A stretch of 32,593 nt of DNA from assembly GCA_964523295.1 (NCBI GenBank), contig CAZGAH010000049.1, positions 1-32,593 on the forward strand, written 5' to 3'. The DNA comes from CAZGAH01 sp964523295 (lineage in GTDB: Bacteria > Desulfobacterota > Desulfovibrionia > Desulfovibrionales > Desulfovibrionaceae). Below the pieces are notes generated by a model. The model searched no databases. It had not been told where the DNA came from and was given only the letters and a program-made list of their open reading frames with translations. Each line of letters opens with the position of its first letter. Position 1 is the first letter of the stretch. Made by a program: the position numbers and the translations under genes. Shown here piece by piece: positions 23,973-32,561 of the stretch.

Positions 23973-25094
23973 ATGATCCACGTCCTTTTCACCCTCGATT
24001 ACGAAATCCACGGCAACGGCTATGGCAGCCCTCTGCGGCTCATGGTCCTGCCGACGCAGCGCCTGCTGCGCCTTTTCGACCGCTATGGAGCCAGATTGAC
24101 CATCATGGCCGACGTGGCCGAAATCTTCAAGTTCGGAGAATATGCCCGCGACACCGGACAGGACGCCTTCCATCATGCCGACATCGAAAATCAGCTCAAG
24201 GAGGCCGTCCGCCGCGGTCATGACGTGCAGCTGCACATCCACCCCTCCTATTATCGCGCCCGACATGAACAGGGTCACTGGGAACAACACTGGGAAGACT
24301 ACGACCTGGCCCGGCTGGGAAGGGAACGGCTGAGCACGCTGGTGCGCGAGGGCAAAGGATATCTCGAGCGGCTGCTGCAACCCTGCAGCAGCCGCTACGC
24401 CTGCACGGCCTTCCGGGCCGCGAACTGGTCGCTCCTGCCGTCGCCGGACATCGTTGCGGCCCTGCTCGATAACGACATCCGCATCGACACGTCCATTTTC
24501 AAATACGGCAAGCGCTCCGGGCTCGTGTCTTTCGACTACGCCAGCGCCTACAGCGAATTCCTCCCCTGGCCGGTGGACACCGCCGACGCCCGGCGTATGT
24601 CCCCGGATGGCCGGCTCCTGGAAATCCCGATCGCCTGCGAACTCCGGTCCGTCTGGACCTTTGTCACCCTCAATCGCCTCTTTCGCGTCGCCCAGGGATG
24701 GATGAATCCGGTCAAACAGGTGTCCGGAGCGGCGCCTGTCGCTTCACCTACGGCAGCACCCGGCCTGCGACAGCGTCTGTCCGCAACATTTGCCCGATTG
24801 ACGCGCGTTCTTGGCCAGCCCCAGGCCTGGAAACTCGATTTCAATCAATGTTCCGGGAAACAACTGATCCGCGCCCTGCAACGCATCGAGGCCAAGGCGG
24901 CCGGACTCCCCTTCGATCTGCCCGTCGTGCTCATCGGGCACTCCAAGACCTTTACCGCCGTCAACGCCCTCTCCCTGCGCCCCTTTCTCCGCTACGTGGC
25001 CGGGCATCCGCACCGCTACGCCTTTGCCACGCTGGGCGACGTGAACGCGCAGGAAATCATCCAGGCCTGCAGACAGCAGCACATCCAGGATTGA
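23973..25094 (+). CDS. Polysaccharide deacetylase-like protein (NodB/CE4-type fold)
   Basis: The product has 373 residues with no signal peptide. It has the deacetylase-like opening strand FTLDYEIHGNG, an AEIFKFGEYARD helix, DVQLHIHPSYY with two His as in metal-binding CE4 sites, FRAANWSLLPSPD (conserved FRAxxW), IDTSIFKYGKRSG and a late GHSKTF. Members remove acetyl groups from N-acetyl sugars in surface glycans. The lack of an export signal suggests action on a cytoplasmic precursor, or that the catalytic role is lost. GGAGGGGGC precedes ATG 23973. It is the last gene of the plus-strand cluster, 44 bases from the convergent glycosyltransferase; no terminator hairpin is seen between them. 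Confidence 0.78.
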   Translation: MIHVLFTLDYEIHGNGYGSPLRLMVLPTQRLLRLFDRYGARLTIMADVAEIFKFGEYARDTGQDAFHHADIENQLKEAVRRGHDVQLHIHPSYYRARHEQGHWEQHWEDYDLARLGRERLSTLVREGKGYLERLLQPCSSRYACTAFRAANWSLLPSPDIVAALLDNDIRIDTSIFKYGKRSGLVSFDYASAYSEFLPWPVDTADARRMSPDGRLLEIPIACELRSVWTFVTLNRLFRVAQGWMNPVKQVSGAAPVASPTAAPGLRQRLSATFARLTRVLGQPQAWKLDFNQCSGKQLIRALQRIEAKAAGLPFDLPVVLIGHSKTFTAVNALSLRPFLRYVAGHPHRYAFATLGDVNAQEIIQACRQQHIQD

Positions 25095-25138
25095 GAACAG
25101 AAACCGTAGTCGGATAGCGGCCACCACCGCCCCTCGAT

Positions 25139-26341
25139 TCAGGGACGCGGCGGATCGGAGTCCTTCAGTTCGCGGTTGCGCCTGGTCCGATCCCAGCCGG
25201 GAGCGCCGTCGCGAGCCAGCCGTACCAGCAGCAACGCCTTCCAGAAAAGAAACCGTGGCGCCAGCAGCAGCGCCTTCCAGGTCGCGGCGGGGACAGCGGC
25301 AGTCCACAGTCCGAGCAGGACGTGCAGCAGCAACAGCCCGATGCCCGCCCCCGGCACCCAGAGCGACTCCGGCCGGAGCAGAACAGTCCAGCCGCACAGC
25401 ACGGCCAGCCCCATGGCCAGCAGGCTCAACGGAGAGATCATTTCCAGCCAGGCATCGAGAAAAATCCAGCGCCGCGTAGCCAGAAAGCGACCCAGGAGTC
25501 GCGGCGTATGCCGCAGGATGAGCTGAAACCGCCCGCCTTCCCAGCGTCGGCGCTGCGAATCCGCGTGGGCGCCGTACCCGATCATCTCAGCGTCGACACG
25601 CGCAAACGGCGTATACACGACGCGCACATCCTGACAAATGAGCAGCAGCGTCATCTCGAGGTCTTCGACGATATGCGCCGGCCAGCCCGTGCTCGCCAGC
25701 AGCTTCGTATCAAAGGCCATGCCGTTGCCCATCAACCCGGCGCTCGCCCCCAGAAGCGTGCGACCGGCATTGCGCACATGGTGCTGCAAGGCCAACGAGG
25801 CCGCAGTCACCGCGGCGAGCTGCCCTTCCGCGGCGTTCGAAACGCCGTAATACCCCTGCACGGCGCGAGCGCCACGCGCCAGCTGCGCGGCGACACCAGC
25901 CAGAAAATCCACATCCACGCGCGAGTCCGCGTCCAGGATGGCCACGGCATCGTAGTGTGCGTATCGCTCCAGGTGGTTGCGCAAGAACCAGTCCAGCGCA
26001 TAACCCTTGCCGCGAAGCGCCGGCTCGTCGCGCTCCAGGACCAGTGCCCCGGCGGAGACAGCCTGCACGGCGGTGTCGTCAGTACAGTTATCAGCAAGAA
26101 CAAGTACCTCGTACCGATCGCGCGGATAATGCGCCCCGAGCAGATCGCCAACCGGCACGGCAATCTGCGTCGACTCGTCGTGCGCCGGAATGAGTACCAG
26201 AATACGGGGAGGGATGACCGGTGCCGGGGCCTGTAAACAGCGCCTCGCCCGGGTTGCGGCAACGGTCAGCAGCGCCAGGTAGAGCAGACAGGACAAAACC
26301 CAGCTGGTCAGCAGCCAGTACGCGATAGCGAAAATGAACAT
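25139..26341 (-). CDS. Membrane glycosyltransferase, family 2
   Basis: The product has 400 residues from ATG 26341. An N-terminal membrane helix (residues 2-28) precedes a GT-A catalytic domain: VLIPAHDESTQI, LVLADNCTDDT, ILDADSRVDVD (Asp motif, residues 137-140), VEDLEMTLLL (Asp227 as probable base) and QRRRW (263-267), the acceptor-site motif of processive enzymes such as cellulose and hyaluronan synthases. Two or three hydrophobic helices follow (about residues 288-380). It probably polymerises or transfers sugars at the inner membrane. The GGGGGG ribosome site lies within a small hairpin (CCCC-GACAAA-GGGG), which could dampen translation. It follows the acetyltransferase gene on the same strand. 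Confidence 0.9.
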   Translation of the reverse strand: MFIFAIAYWLLTSWVLSCLLYLALLTVAATRARRCLQAPAPVIPPRILVLIPAHDESTQIAVPVGDLLGAHYPRDRYEVLVLADNCTDDTAVQAVSAGALVLERDEPALRGKGYALDWFLRNHLERYAHYDAVAILDADSRVDVDFLAGVAAQLARGARAVQGYYGVSNAAEGQLAAVTAASLALQHHVRNAGRTLLGASAGLMGNGMAFDTKLLASTGWPAHIVEDLEMTLLLICQDVRVVYTPFARVDAEMIGYGAHADSQRRRWEGGRFQLILRHTPRLLGRFLATRRWIFLDAWLEMISPLSLLAMGLAVLCGWTVLLRPESLWVPGAGIGLLLLHVLLGLWTAAVPAATWKALLLAPRFLFWKALLLVRLARDGAPGWDRTRRNRELKDSDPPRP

Positions 26342-26432
26342 GAGCCCCCCTTTGTCGGGGACAATGTCCAGGCTGCCCGGCGAAGTCAAGGAGGAGACGG
26401 AACTGCAGGTCGAAAACGCCGGTGCCCTGCCC

Positions 26433-26951
26433 TCACCCCGCGAAAGCCCGGCCTTCCGCGCGTGCCAGGAGCTCCCCGGGGGCCATGATGCGCACAACGC
26501 GACCCGGGACACCGACCACAAGCGCACGCGGCGGCACATCCGCCAGGACCAGACTGGCCGCCCCGATCAACGCCTCTTCGCCGACGGTCACCCCGCACAT
26601 GAGCACGGCGCCGGATCCGATGGACGCGCCACGGCAGATGCGCGTCGCCTCCGGCACCCAGGTCCCGGCCGGCGCAGTTGCGCACGCAGGAAAGCGGTCG
26701 TTGATGAAGGTGACATTGTGGCCCACAAACACGTCATCCTCAATGACCACGTGCGAACAGACGAACGTATGCGACTGGATGCGCACCCGCTCGCCGATCA
26801 CCACGTCGCGCTGAATCTCCACAAAGGTACCGATACGCGAGCCTGCGCCGATCCGACAGCCGTAGAGATTGGCATAGCCCCAGACAATGACGTCGTCGCC
26901 GAAGACCACGTCGTCGGCAATGGTGCAATAGTTCCCTATGCGGGCTGACAC
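26433..26951 (-). CDS. Left-handed beta-helix N-acetyltransferase (WlbB/WbpD-like)
   Basis: The product has 172 residues starting at GTG 26951 (GGGAG seven bases upstream). It consists of hexapeptide repeats (IGNYCTIADDVVFGDDVIVWG, later ICRGASIGSGAVLMCGVTV). A loop motif, HNVTFINDRFP, is typical of WlbB-type enzymes that acetylate the C3 amine of UDP-2-acetamido-3-amino-2,3-dideoxy sugars. Length is slightly below the usual 190. It completes the dehydrogenase-aminotransferase-acetyltransferase set, although it is coded on the opposite strand, 81 bases after mnmE, and may be read through from the housekeeping operon. Confidence 0.85.
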   Translation of the reverse strand: MSARIGNYCTIADDVVFGDDVIVWGYANLYGCRIGAGSRIGTFVEIQRDVVIGERVRIQSHTFVCSHVVIEDDVFVGHNVTFINDRFPACATAPAGTWVPEATRICRGASIGSGAVLMCGVTVGEEALIGAASLVLADVPPRALVVGVPGRVVRIMAPGELLARAEGRAFAG

Positions 26952-27032
26952 AGTCGTTCTCCCTTGGAGCTTCGGTGTAACAAAGAAAAAACAAGGCTGA
27001 CGGGCGTCTGAAGCGACCGGTCATTTCCCGAT

Positions 27033-28448
27033 TCATTTCCCGATGCAGAACTGCTCAAAGATGCGCTCTAGCACGTCCTCCGGGGCAATGTCGCCAACAA
27101 TGCCGGCCAGACATTGGCAGGCCAGGTCGAGCCGGACCGAAAGCAGATCGTAGGGGATCCCGGCGTCAAGCTCGGCGGCAAGCCCCTCCAGCTCGCCGAG
27201 CGCCTGGCGCAAGGCATCGCGCTGCCGTAAATTGGGCGCCAGCTCGTCAGGATCAGGCTCCACGCCCGCAATGCGGGAGCGGATGGCGCTGGCGAGCTCA
27301 TCCAGCCCCTGACCCGTTACTGCGGCGGTTTCAAGACAGGCAATGCCCCGGGCCGCGGTAGCCTGATGCAACGCGTGCCCCATGGTCGGAGCCCCCGGTT
27401 CCAGGCAATCACATTTATTGAACACAACGATCACCCGTTCGGGATTCAGGCGGGCCAGGAGCTCGCGCTCGTGCTCCCCGACCGGAACGGTCGCGTCGAT
27501 GACCAGGAGCACCAGGTCGGCGTTGTCTATCTGGTCGTGCGTCAGGGCCTGGCCTTCCTGCTCGACAATATCGCCTGTTTCGCGCAGTCCGGCGGTATCG
27601 ACCAGGCGGACGGGCAGTCCGTCCAGGTGCAGGGTTTCTTCGATAAAGTCGCGCGTCGTGCCGGGGGCGACGCTGACCAGGGCGCGCTTCCATCCCAGCA
27701 ACGCGTTGAGCAGACTGGACTTTCCCGCATTGACGCGCCCGGCCAGAACGACGCACGCCCCCTCGCGCCAGGGACGGGAGCGCTCGCAGGCCGCGATCAA
27801 GTCCCCGATAACGGCCCTGACCTCGGCCAGGGCCGAGGCGAAATCCTCCGGAGCCAGACATTCGACGTCCTCGTCGGGAAAGTCCAGGGCCAGGCAGAGG
27901 TCCCGACGCAAGGCCTCGAGTCTGTGCCGTAGCGTCTGAATGGTCCGGCCGAACCGACCGTCAAGCCTGGCCAGAGCCAGGCGGGCGGCACCACGCGTAG
28001 GCGCGGCAATAAGCTCGGCAACGGCCTCGGCCTGTGCCAAATCCAGGCGCCCGTTGAGAAAAGCCCGCCGGGAGAATTCACCGCGCACAGCCAGACGCGC
28101 CCCCTGACAGAGCGCTGCGTCGAGCACGGCCTGCAGAATGACCGGGCTGCCATGACAGTGGATTTCGACAACATCTTCGCCCGTATACGAATGGGGCGCA
28201 GGCATGAGCACGGCCAGGGCCTCGTCGATGACGTCGATCCGGCCCGAGGAGGAATCGCAAACATGGCCGTGGTACAGCCTGCGCGGGGTGAATGCGCAGG
28301 AGCGCGGCACGGACGGATGGAAGAGCGCGTCGAGAATCGCAGACGCCGCCGGCCCGCTCAAGCGGATCACCCCCACGCCGCCGCGGCCAGGCGGCGTGGC
28401 AATGGCGGCAATGGTATCAGATGCCGGAACGGGGAGCGCGGCGTTCAT
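27033..28448 (-). CDS. mnmE: tRNA uridine-5-carboxymethylaminomethyl modification GTPase MnmE
   Basis: The product has 471 residues. With MnmG it makes the (carboxymethyl)aminomethyl group on U34 of several tRNAs. The N-terminal formyl-THF-binding domain starts DTIAAIATPPGRGGVGVIRLSG. The G domain sits within the helical domain: P-loop GRVNAGKS (237-244), GTTRD, DTAGLRE (284-290), NKCD. The C-terminus is FEQFCIGK with the conserved Cys. The P-loop has Val where most relatives have Pro. ATG 28448 is preferred because GGGGAG is eight bases away; ATG 28454 is only two bases from it. It ends the minus-strand operon, 21 bases after jag. Confidence 0.95.
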   Translation of the reverse strand: MNAALPVPASDTIAAIATPPGRGGVGVIRLSGPAASAILDALFHPSVPRSCAFTPRRLYHGHVCDSSSGRIDVIDEALAVLMPAPHSYTGEDVVEIHCHGSPVILQAVLDAALCQGARLAVRGEFSRRAFLNGRLDLAQAEAVAELIAAPTRGAARLALARLDGRFGRTIQTLRHRLEALRRDLCLALDFPDEDVECLAPEDFASALAEVRAVIGDLIAACERSRPWREGACVVLAGRVNAGKSSLLNALLGWKRALVSVAPGTTRDFIEETLHLDGLPVRLVDTAGLRETGDIVEQEGQALTHDQIDNADLVLLVIDATVPVGEHERELLARLNPERVIVVFNKCDCLEPGAPTMGHALHQATAARGIACLETAAVTGQGLDELASAIRSRIAGVEPDPDELAPNLRQRDALRQALGELEGLAAELDAGIPYDLLSVRLDLACQCLAGIVGDIAPEDVLERIFEQFCIGK

Positions 28449-28469
28449 GACCATGGCTCCCCACGGACG

Positions 28470-29177
28470 TCAATCGTCCTGCAGGGCAACGGAATGATGT
28501 TCACTGCGTTCCGAATGGCCTTGCCGGTGATGGCCGCCCTGTCGCCGCGGGAGTATCAGCACCCGCTTGAGCGGCCCCTCGCCCTTGCTGCGCGTGGTGA
28601 CGGTTTCATCGGTTTGCAGCGTCATATGCACCACGCGCCGATGATACGAACTCAGGGGCTTGGTGCTCTGAGCCCGGCCCTGCGTCTTGACTTTTTCGGC
28701 CAGATGCATGGCCAGCTGACGCAGGCTGTCGTCCTGGCGCTCGCGGTAATCGCCGGTGTCCAGCTGGATGCGTAGCGGCTCGCTGTGGAGCTTGGCCACG
28801 ATGCGATTGACCAGGTACTGCAGGGAGGCCAGCGTCTGGCCCTCCTTGCCAATGAGCAGTCCGGCATTCTCGCCGCCGCCGATGACGACCTTGACGCGCC
28901 CGGGCGCTTCGACTTCGACGTCGATAACCGGATCGTCGATGATGGGTTTTACCAAGTGTTCGACCACATCGACGACGATACGCTTGAGTTCGACGGTATT
29001 GTCTCTGCGACGCGCGGCAATCAGGGCTTTCTTGACGCCAACCAGGCCGAAGATGCCGCCTTTGCCTTCGGAAATGATCTCGATCTCGAGTTTTTCACGC
29101 TGGGTGTTGAAATGGTCGCATGCGGCGTTGATGGCGTCGTCTATGGTTTTGCCTTCGAACTCTTTATGTTCGTTCAT
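28470..29177 (-). CDS. jag: Jag/KhpB RNA-binding protein
   Basis: The product has 235 residues from ATG 29177 (GGGAGAG upstream). The Jag-N domain (EFEGKTIDDAINAACDHF, with GKGGIFGLVGVKKA) is followed by a KH domain with GLLIGKEGQTLASLQYLVN (the GxxG loop is GKEG) and an R3H domain (YRERQDDSLRQLA, then SSYHRRVVH). It is a membrane-associated or cytosolic RNA-binding protein classically encoded next to yidC. A His/Arg-rich tail of about 35 residues follows the R3H domain and looks lineage-specific. It lies between yidC and mnmE in the operon. Confidence 0.93.
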   Translation of the reverse strand: MNEHKEFEGKTIDDAINAACDHFNTQREKLEIEIISEGKGGIFGLVGVKKALIAARRRDNTVELKRIVVDVVEHLVKPIIDDPVIDVEVEAPGRVKVVIGGGENAGLLIGKEGQTLASLQYLVNRIVAKLHSEPLRIQLDTGDYRERQDDSLRQLAMHLAEKVKTQGRAQSTKPLSSYHRRVVHMTLQTDETVTTRSKGEGPLKRVLILPRRQGGHHRQGHSERSEHHSVALQDD

Positions 29178-29221
29178 ACGCTCTCCCGGCAGGCAAGGCC
29201 TTCGGGGCCGGCCTGAATTGC

Positions 29222-30859
29222 TTAGGATTTGTTTCGCAGCATCCACCATTGCTGAGCGATGGAGAGGACGTTGTTCACCAGCCAGTACACCACGAGTCCC
29301 GAGGGGAAACTGAGAAAGAGAAAGGTGAAGATGACCGGCATGAAGAGCATGATTTTAGCCTGGGTGGGATCGCCAGGCGCCGGGGTCATCTTCTGCTGAA
29401 GGAACATGGTTCCGCCCATGATGAGCGGCGTGATGTAAAACGGATCTTTGACAGAGAGGTCGGCAAGCCAGATGATGTCGGTGAACGGCAGGTGCGTGAT
29501 GAAGGGTGCGTGCCGCAACTCGATGGCATTCAACAGCGCCTGATACAGACCGAAAAAGACGGGAATCTGCAGGAACATCGGCAAACAGCCTCCCGCAGGA
29601 TTGACCTTGTACGTTTTGTACAGGTTCATCATCTCCTGGTTCATCTTCTGGCGGTCATTGCCATACTTTTCCCGAATCGAACTCATGAGCGGCTGCAAGC
29701 GCTTCATCTGTTCCATGGATTTGTAACTTTTCTGGGACAAGGGCCAAAGGACGAGTTTGACGATGATGGTCAGGATGATAATCGCCCAGCCGTAATTGCC
29801 CACGTAACCATAGAGGAAGTTGAGCAGCAACAGCAACGGCTTGGCAATGAAGTCGAACCAGCCCAGATCCACCGCGCGGTCGAGATGATTGGGCATGGCT
29901 TTGAGCAGGCTGATCTCCTTGGGTCCGAGAAAATAATCGCAACGAAGCGTTTTCTCAGTCCCGGGATCGAGTTCGCCCAGCGAGTTATCCAGCGTCAGAA
30001 CGAACACGCCGCCTTCGTACCGAGCGCGAAATGAGGCGGATGACGTTGCGCCCTCCTCCGGCCTGGCCAGCAGAGCGAGCAGAAAATAGTTGCTCTGCAC
30101 GCCGCCCCACTGTACCTGGGCGTCCATTTTCACACCTTTGGCGAGATCGGTATCGCTGGTAATCTCTTCAAACCCGGAAGCGCCGAGCATGGCAACGCGG
30201 GTTGTGTTGTACTGATCATCCGGGTCGCTAAGATAGCCGGCGCCGAGGGTGAACCCCAGGTTGCCCTTGATGCGGTTGCCGCTCTGGTTGCGCAGGGTAA
30301 CAGTTTCGCTCAGCAGATAACTGTCGGCACTGTAGGTGATGCGCCGGACAATCTGAATGCCGCTGAGTTCGCCAACAAACTCCAGGGTTTTCGACTCGTT
30401 GGTACGCAGGGCGATGTCGGTGGAATGAACGCTCTTCCAGGTGGCCTGACTGCCGAGAAAGAGACGCATCGGCGCAATGGCGGCCGCCTTGGGTCCGATG
30501 AGGTCGATATCCGGGGAACCGGGTTTGATGCTTTCCTTGTAGCGGGCCAGACGAAACTCCGCCAGGGAACCGTCGGCTGCGTTGATGGTGGCCTCGTATA
30601 ACGGCGTGACGAGCCGGAAGGTCTGGCCGGCCTGCACAAGCGCTTCTCCGCCTTGCTCGGGCCGAAGATCGCCAAGGCTGGCGGCAGGCGAAGCCGCCGG
30701 GGCAGGCGCTTTCTCCAGCCCCTGGCTCTGCCCCGCGGGAGCAGAGGCGGTTTGCTGTGCCTGCTCCTGTGGCGACGGCGGCGGTGGGAAAAAATAGCCC
30801 CAGCCGAAAAGGACGAGCAAGGACAGGGCCACGGCGATGACAAGACGTTGGACATCCAT
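29222..30859 (-). CDS. yidC: Membrane protein insertase YidC
   Basis: The product has 545 residues, the size of the Gram-negative form. TM1 (LVIAVALSLLVLFGWGYFF) is followed by a Pro/Ala/Gln-rich linker, the large periplasmic beta-sandwich domain (about 75-330), then the insertase core: YGYVGNYGWAIIILTIIVKL, KSYKSMEQMKRLQPLMS, the cytoplasmic hairpin, GGCLPMFLQIPVFFGLYQAL and SGLVVYWLVNNVLSIAQQW. It inserts membrane proteins with or without Sec. The presence of the large periplasmic domain supports a diderm host. Six bases separate it from yidD. Confidence 0.96.
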   Translation of the reverse strand: MDVQRLVIAVALSLLVLFGWGYFFPPPPSPQEQAQQTASAPAGQSQGLEKAPAPAASPAASLGDLRPEQGGEALVQAGQTFRLVTPLYEATINAADGSLAEFRLARYKESIKPGSPDIDLIGPKAAAIAPMRLFLGSQATWKSVHSTDIALRTNESKTLEFVGELSGIQIVRRITYSADSYLLSETVTLRNQSGNRIKGNLGFTLGAGYLSDPDDQYNTTRVAMLGASGFEEITSDTDLAKGVKMDAQVQWGGVQSNYFLLALLARPEEGATSSASFRARYEGGVFVLTLDNSLGELDPGTEKTLRCDYFLGPKEISLLKAMPNHLDRAVDLGWFDFIAKPLLLLLNFLYGYVGNYGWAIIILTIIVKLVLWPLSQKSYKSMEQMKRLQPLMSSIREKYGNDRQKMNQEMMNLYKTYKVNPAGGCLPMFLQIPVFFGLYQALLNAIELRHAPFITHLPFTDIIWLADLSVKDPFYITPLIMGGTMFLQQKMTPAPGDPTQAKIMLFMPVIFTFLFLSFPSGLVVYWLVNNVLSIAQQWWMLRNKS

Positions 30860-30865
30860 TGCAGA

Positions 30866-31120
30866 TCACGGTCTCCTGGTTGGCGGGCGCAGACAACGAC
30901 AGTCCTCGCGCTCCGGTACGGGATCATAACCGCCGCTGAAAAGCGGGTTGCAGCGGCACAGGCGCGCAAAGGCGAGCAGACTCCCCTTCCAAGGGCCAAA
31001 GCGCAGCACGGCTTCATGGGCGTAGTCCGAGCAGGTGGGCACGAACCGGCACGCCGGAGGCAGCCATGGCGAAAAACAGTATTTATAGACCCAGAGCATG
31101 GCGAAAAGAAGAGTTCTCAT
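30866..31120 (-). CDS. yidD: Membrane protein insertion efficiency factor YidD
   Basis: The product has 84 residues. Family hallmarks: YKYCFSPWLPPACRFVPTCS near the start, DYAHEAVLRFGPWKGS, and RLCRCNPLFSGGYDPVP. It is a small amphipathic inner-membrane-associated protein that helps YidC-dependent insertion. It has the three conserved Cys of the family plus one in the tail. The ribosome site is weak. A 184-base spacer separates it from rnpA, although in many genomes these genes touch or overlap; I see no gene in it. Confidence 0.93.
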   Translation of the reverse strand: MRTLLFAMLWVYKYCFSPWLPPACRFVPTCSDYAHEAVLRFGPWKGSLLAFARLCRCNPLFSGGYDPVPEREDCRCLRPPTRRP

Positions 31121-31304
31121 GCGCTATGCCTTGCTGACGGCCTGTCCGATGCTCCCCGGAAAGACAAAACGCCCGGCAAGGAAGACATACCAGACAGATG
31201 CCTGTTCCACCAAAAGAAATAATCGACGCGTCGAGCGTCTGCCTCCCTGTTCCCAGGACAGCGCCCGTCGCGTCGTCGCGCCACGCAGGTACTCACCGTA
31301 CGCA

Positions 31305-31682
31305 TCAACAAGCCGTCTCTTGCCGCAGCGCCGGGCATACCCGTCGCAACAGCGGCAAGAGTTCGCTCTCGACGCCGACTAAATCCAGCGAGGCGACGTC
31401 CAGTCCGCGTCTGGCGGCAATAACAATATCCAGACTCGGCACCATACGCTCCCTGTGCTGCCGGAAAAATTCCCGAAGCAGCCGCTTGCAACGATTGCGT
31501 ACCACAGCTCCGCCGACCTTCCGGCTGACCGAAACGCCAAGCCGCGGGGATGCCCCCTCGTCCCTTGTCAGGACGAAGACGACAAACCCTGCGGAGTAGA
31601 ACCGGCGGCCACGCGCGTAGCACTCGTCAAACTGCTCGCGCCGTATCAGCCGGACACGTCGGGGAAAACCTAGACGCTCAAT
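31305..31682 (-). CDS. rnpA: Ribonuclease P protein component, probable ATT start
   Basis: The product would have 125 residues, the family norm. RnpA binds the RNase P RNA and helps it mature tRNA 5' ends. The frame contains LGFPRRVRLIRREQFDECYA, then GRRFYSAGFVVFVL, LGVSVSRKVGGAVVRNRCKR (the conserved RNR motif) and LLREFFRQHRE. Between the upstream in-frame stop (31779-31781) and the conserved block there is no ATG, GTG or TTG. The only start that keeps the conserved N-terminus is ATT at 31682-31680, eight bases after AAGGGG, overlapping the rpmH end by 13 bases. The GTG at 31505 would delete half the protein. The alternative is CTG at 31649, which has no ribosome site. Confidence 0.9.
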   Translation of the reverse strand: MERLGFPRRVRLIRREQFDECYARGRRFYSAGFVVFVLTRDEGASPRLGVSVSRKVGGAVVRNRCKRLLREFFRQHRERMVPSLDIVIAARRGLDVASLDLVGVESELLPLLRRVCPALRQETAC

Positions 31683-31807
31683 CGCCTGCGCCCCTTGGCG
31701 CGCCTGCGCCGCAGTACGGCCTGACCGTTTTTCGTTCGCGACCGGACCAGAAACCCATGGGTGCGCTTTCTGCGGGTTTTACTTGGCTGATAGGTTTTTT
31801 TGCTCAT
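31670..31807 (-). CDS. rpmH: 50S ribosomal protein L34
   Basis: The product has 45 residues: MSKKTYQPSKTRRKRTHGF, then an Arg/Lys-rich stretch ending RAKGRRRLSV. ATG 31807 has AAGGAG at six bases; an upstream in-frame start would add an unlikely leader. It is the first gene of the operon, driven by the promoter at 31840-31868. The HGFLVRSRTKNG core is of a type I associate with Desulfovibrio-like bacteria. Confidence 0.97.
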   Translation of the reverse strand: MSKKTYQPSKTRRKRTHGFLVRSRTKNGQAVLRRRRAKGRRRLSV

Positions 31808-31839
31808 GACGGACTCCTTATGGAATGAATAAACAGGTG

Positions 31840-31868
31840 TTGATACCCTCTGCAATACGCGTCGTCAA
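31840..31868 (-). promoter_or_regulatory. Sigma-70 promoter of rpmH operon
   Basis: On the minus strand TTGACG (31868-31863) and TATCAA (31845-31840) are separated by exactly 17 bases. That is five of six matches to TTGACA and four of six to TATAAT. The -10 box is 32 bases before the rpmH start, leaving a short leader with the ribosome site. Confidence 0.75.
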
Positions 31869-32358
31869 GCGTCTGACTCCGGCATTCGGCATCTCAATCC
31901 GACATTGCGCCAATCTCTACGCCGCCCGGTCCGTGGCAAGCATTCCAGCAGGTTGCCTGAAATCGGGCTGTCATCGAACGGCATGAAGCGACCGCAACAT
32001 TTCGGCGGTGTAATCGAACAATTAACAGCCGATGCCCTTGCCATGCCGAGCAGCCCGACCTCCAATGTCAGTTCGATATGACCAACCCAGTGTCCCTCTT
32101 CAAAACACTTGTCCTCCCTGCCGACATATTCACGAAATATCGAGAGAGCCCCCCTTTCAAGAACCGTACGGGACTATTCATCGCAAGCCCTCATCAAATG
32201 AATAACGCAACAACTAGAATGGCACGCATTATGCTTAAATCATGGCAACCTGGGACATACGTCACGGGCAGCCTGCCGGAAGCAACCCATAAGGCACATA
32301 CATTGTCGCCTGGCTTCCCGCGCACGCGGCCCGAACGGTGCTCTGGGAGACATTTCGC

Positions 32359-32379
32359 AGGAGGGGCCTGGCCCCTCCT
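32359..32379 (+). terminator. Perfect 21-base palindromic stem, terminator-like
   Basis: AGGAGGGGCC (32359-32368), one T, then GGCCCCTCCT (32370-32379). TGTTTTC follows at 32384-32390, giving a short T-run on the plus strand. It could end a plus-strand transcript, though no plus-strand gene precedes it within the region. Confidence 0.4.
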
Positions 32380-32489
32380 CGATGTGTTTTCTGCTCCGAT
32401 CAACAACCGCGAACGCAAACGCGGCGCAGGCGTCTGTCATCAGGTCGCCATGGCGGCAAGAGACTTTAACGAAATATCGTGAAGCAGTG

Positions 32490-32561
32490 AAGCAGATGGC
32501 AAACTCCTGACAAGGCTGAAGGGGTTTGGGCGACGGAAACCCAGGGACATTTCATCTGCTT
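32490..32561 (+). repeat. Nested inverted repeat (possible structured RNA) at the right edge
   Basis: AAGCAGATG (32490-32498) and CATCTGCTT (32553-32561) are exact inverted copies. Between them GGGTTT and AAACCC (about 32522-32542) form an inner stem. TTTT follows the outer stem, as in small-RNA terminators. Just before, GTGAAGCA is repeated in tandem. No gene is seen with it. Confidence 0.3.

Noticed and set aside
32078..32482. 134-codon plus-strand frame near the right edge
   Set aside because: No ribosome site, mixed composition and no motif; it also runs through a palindromic stem.
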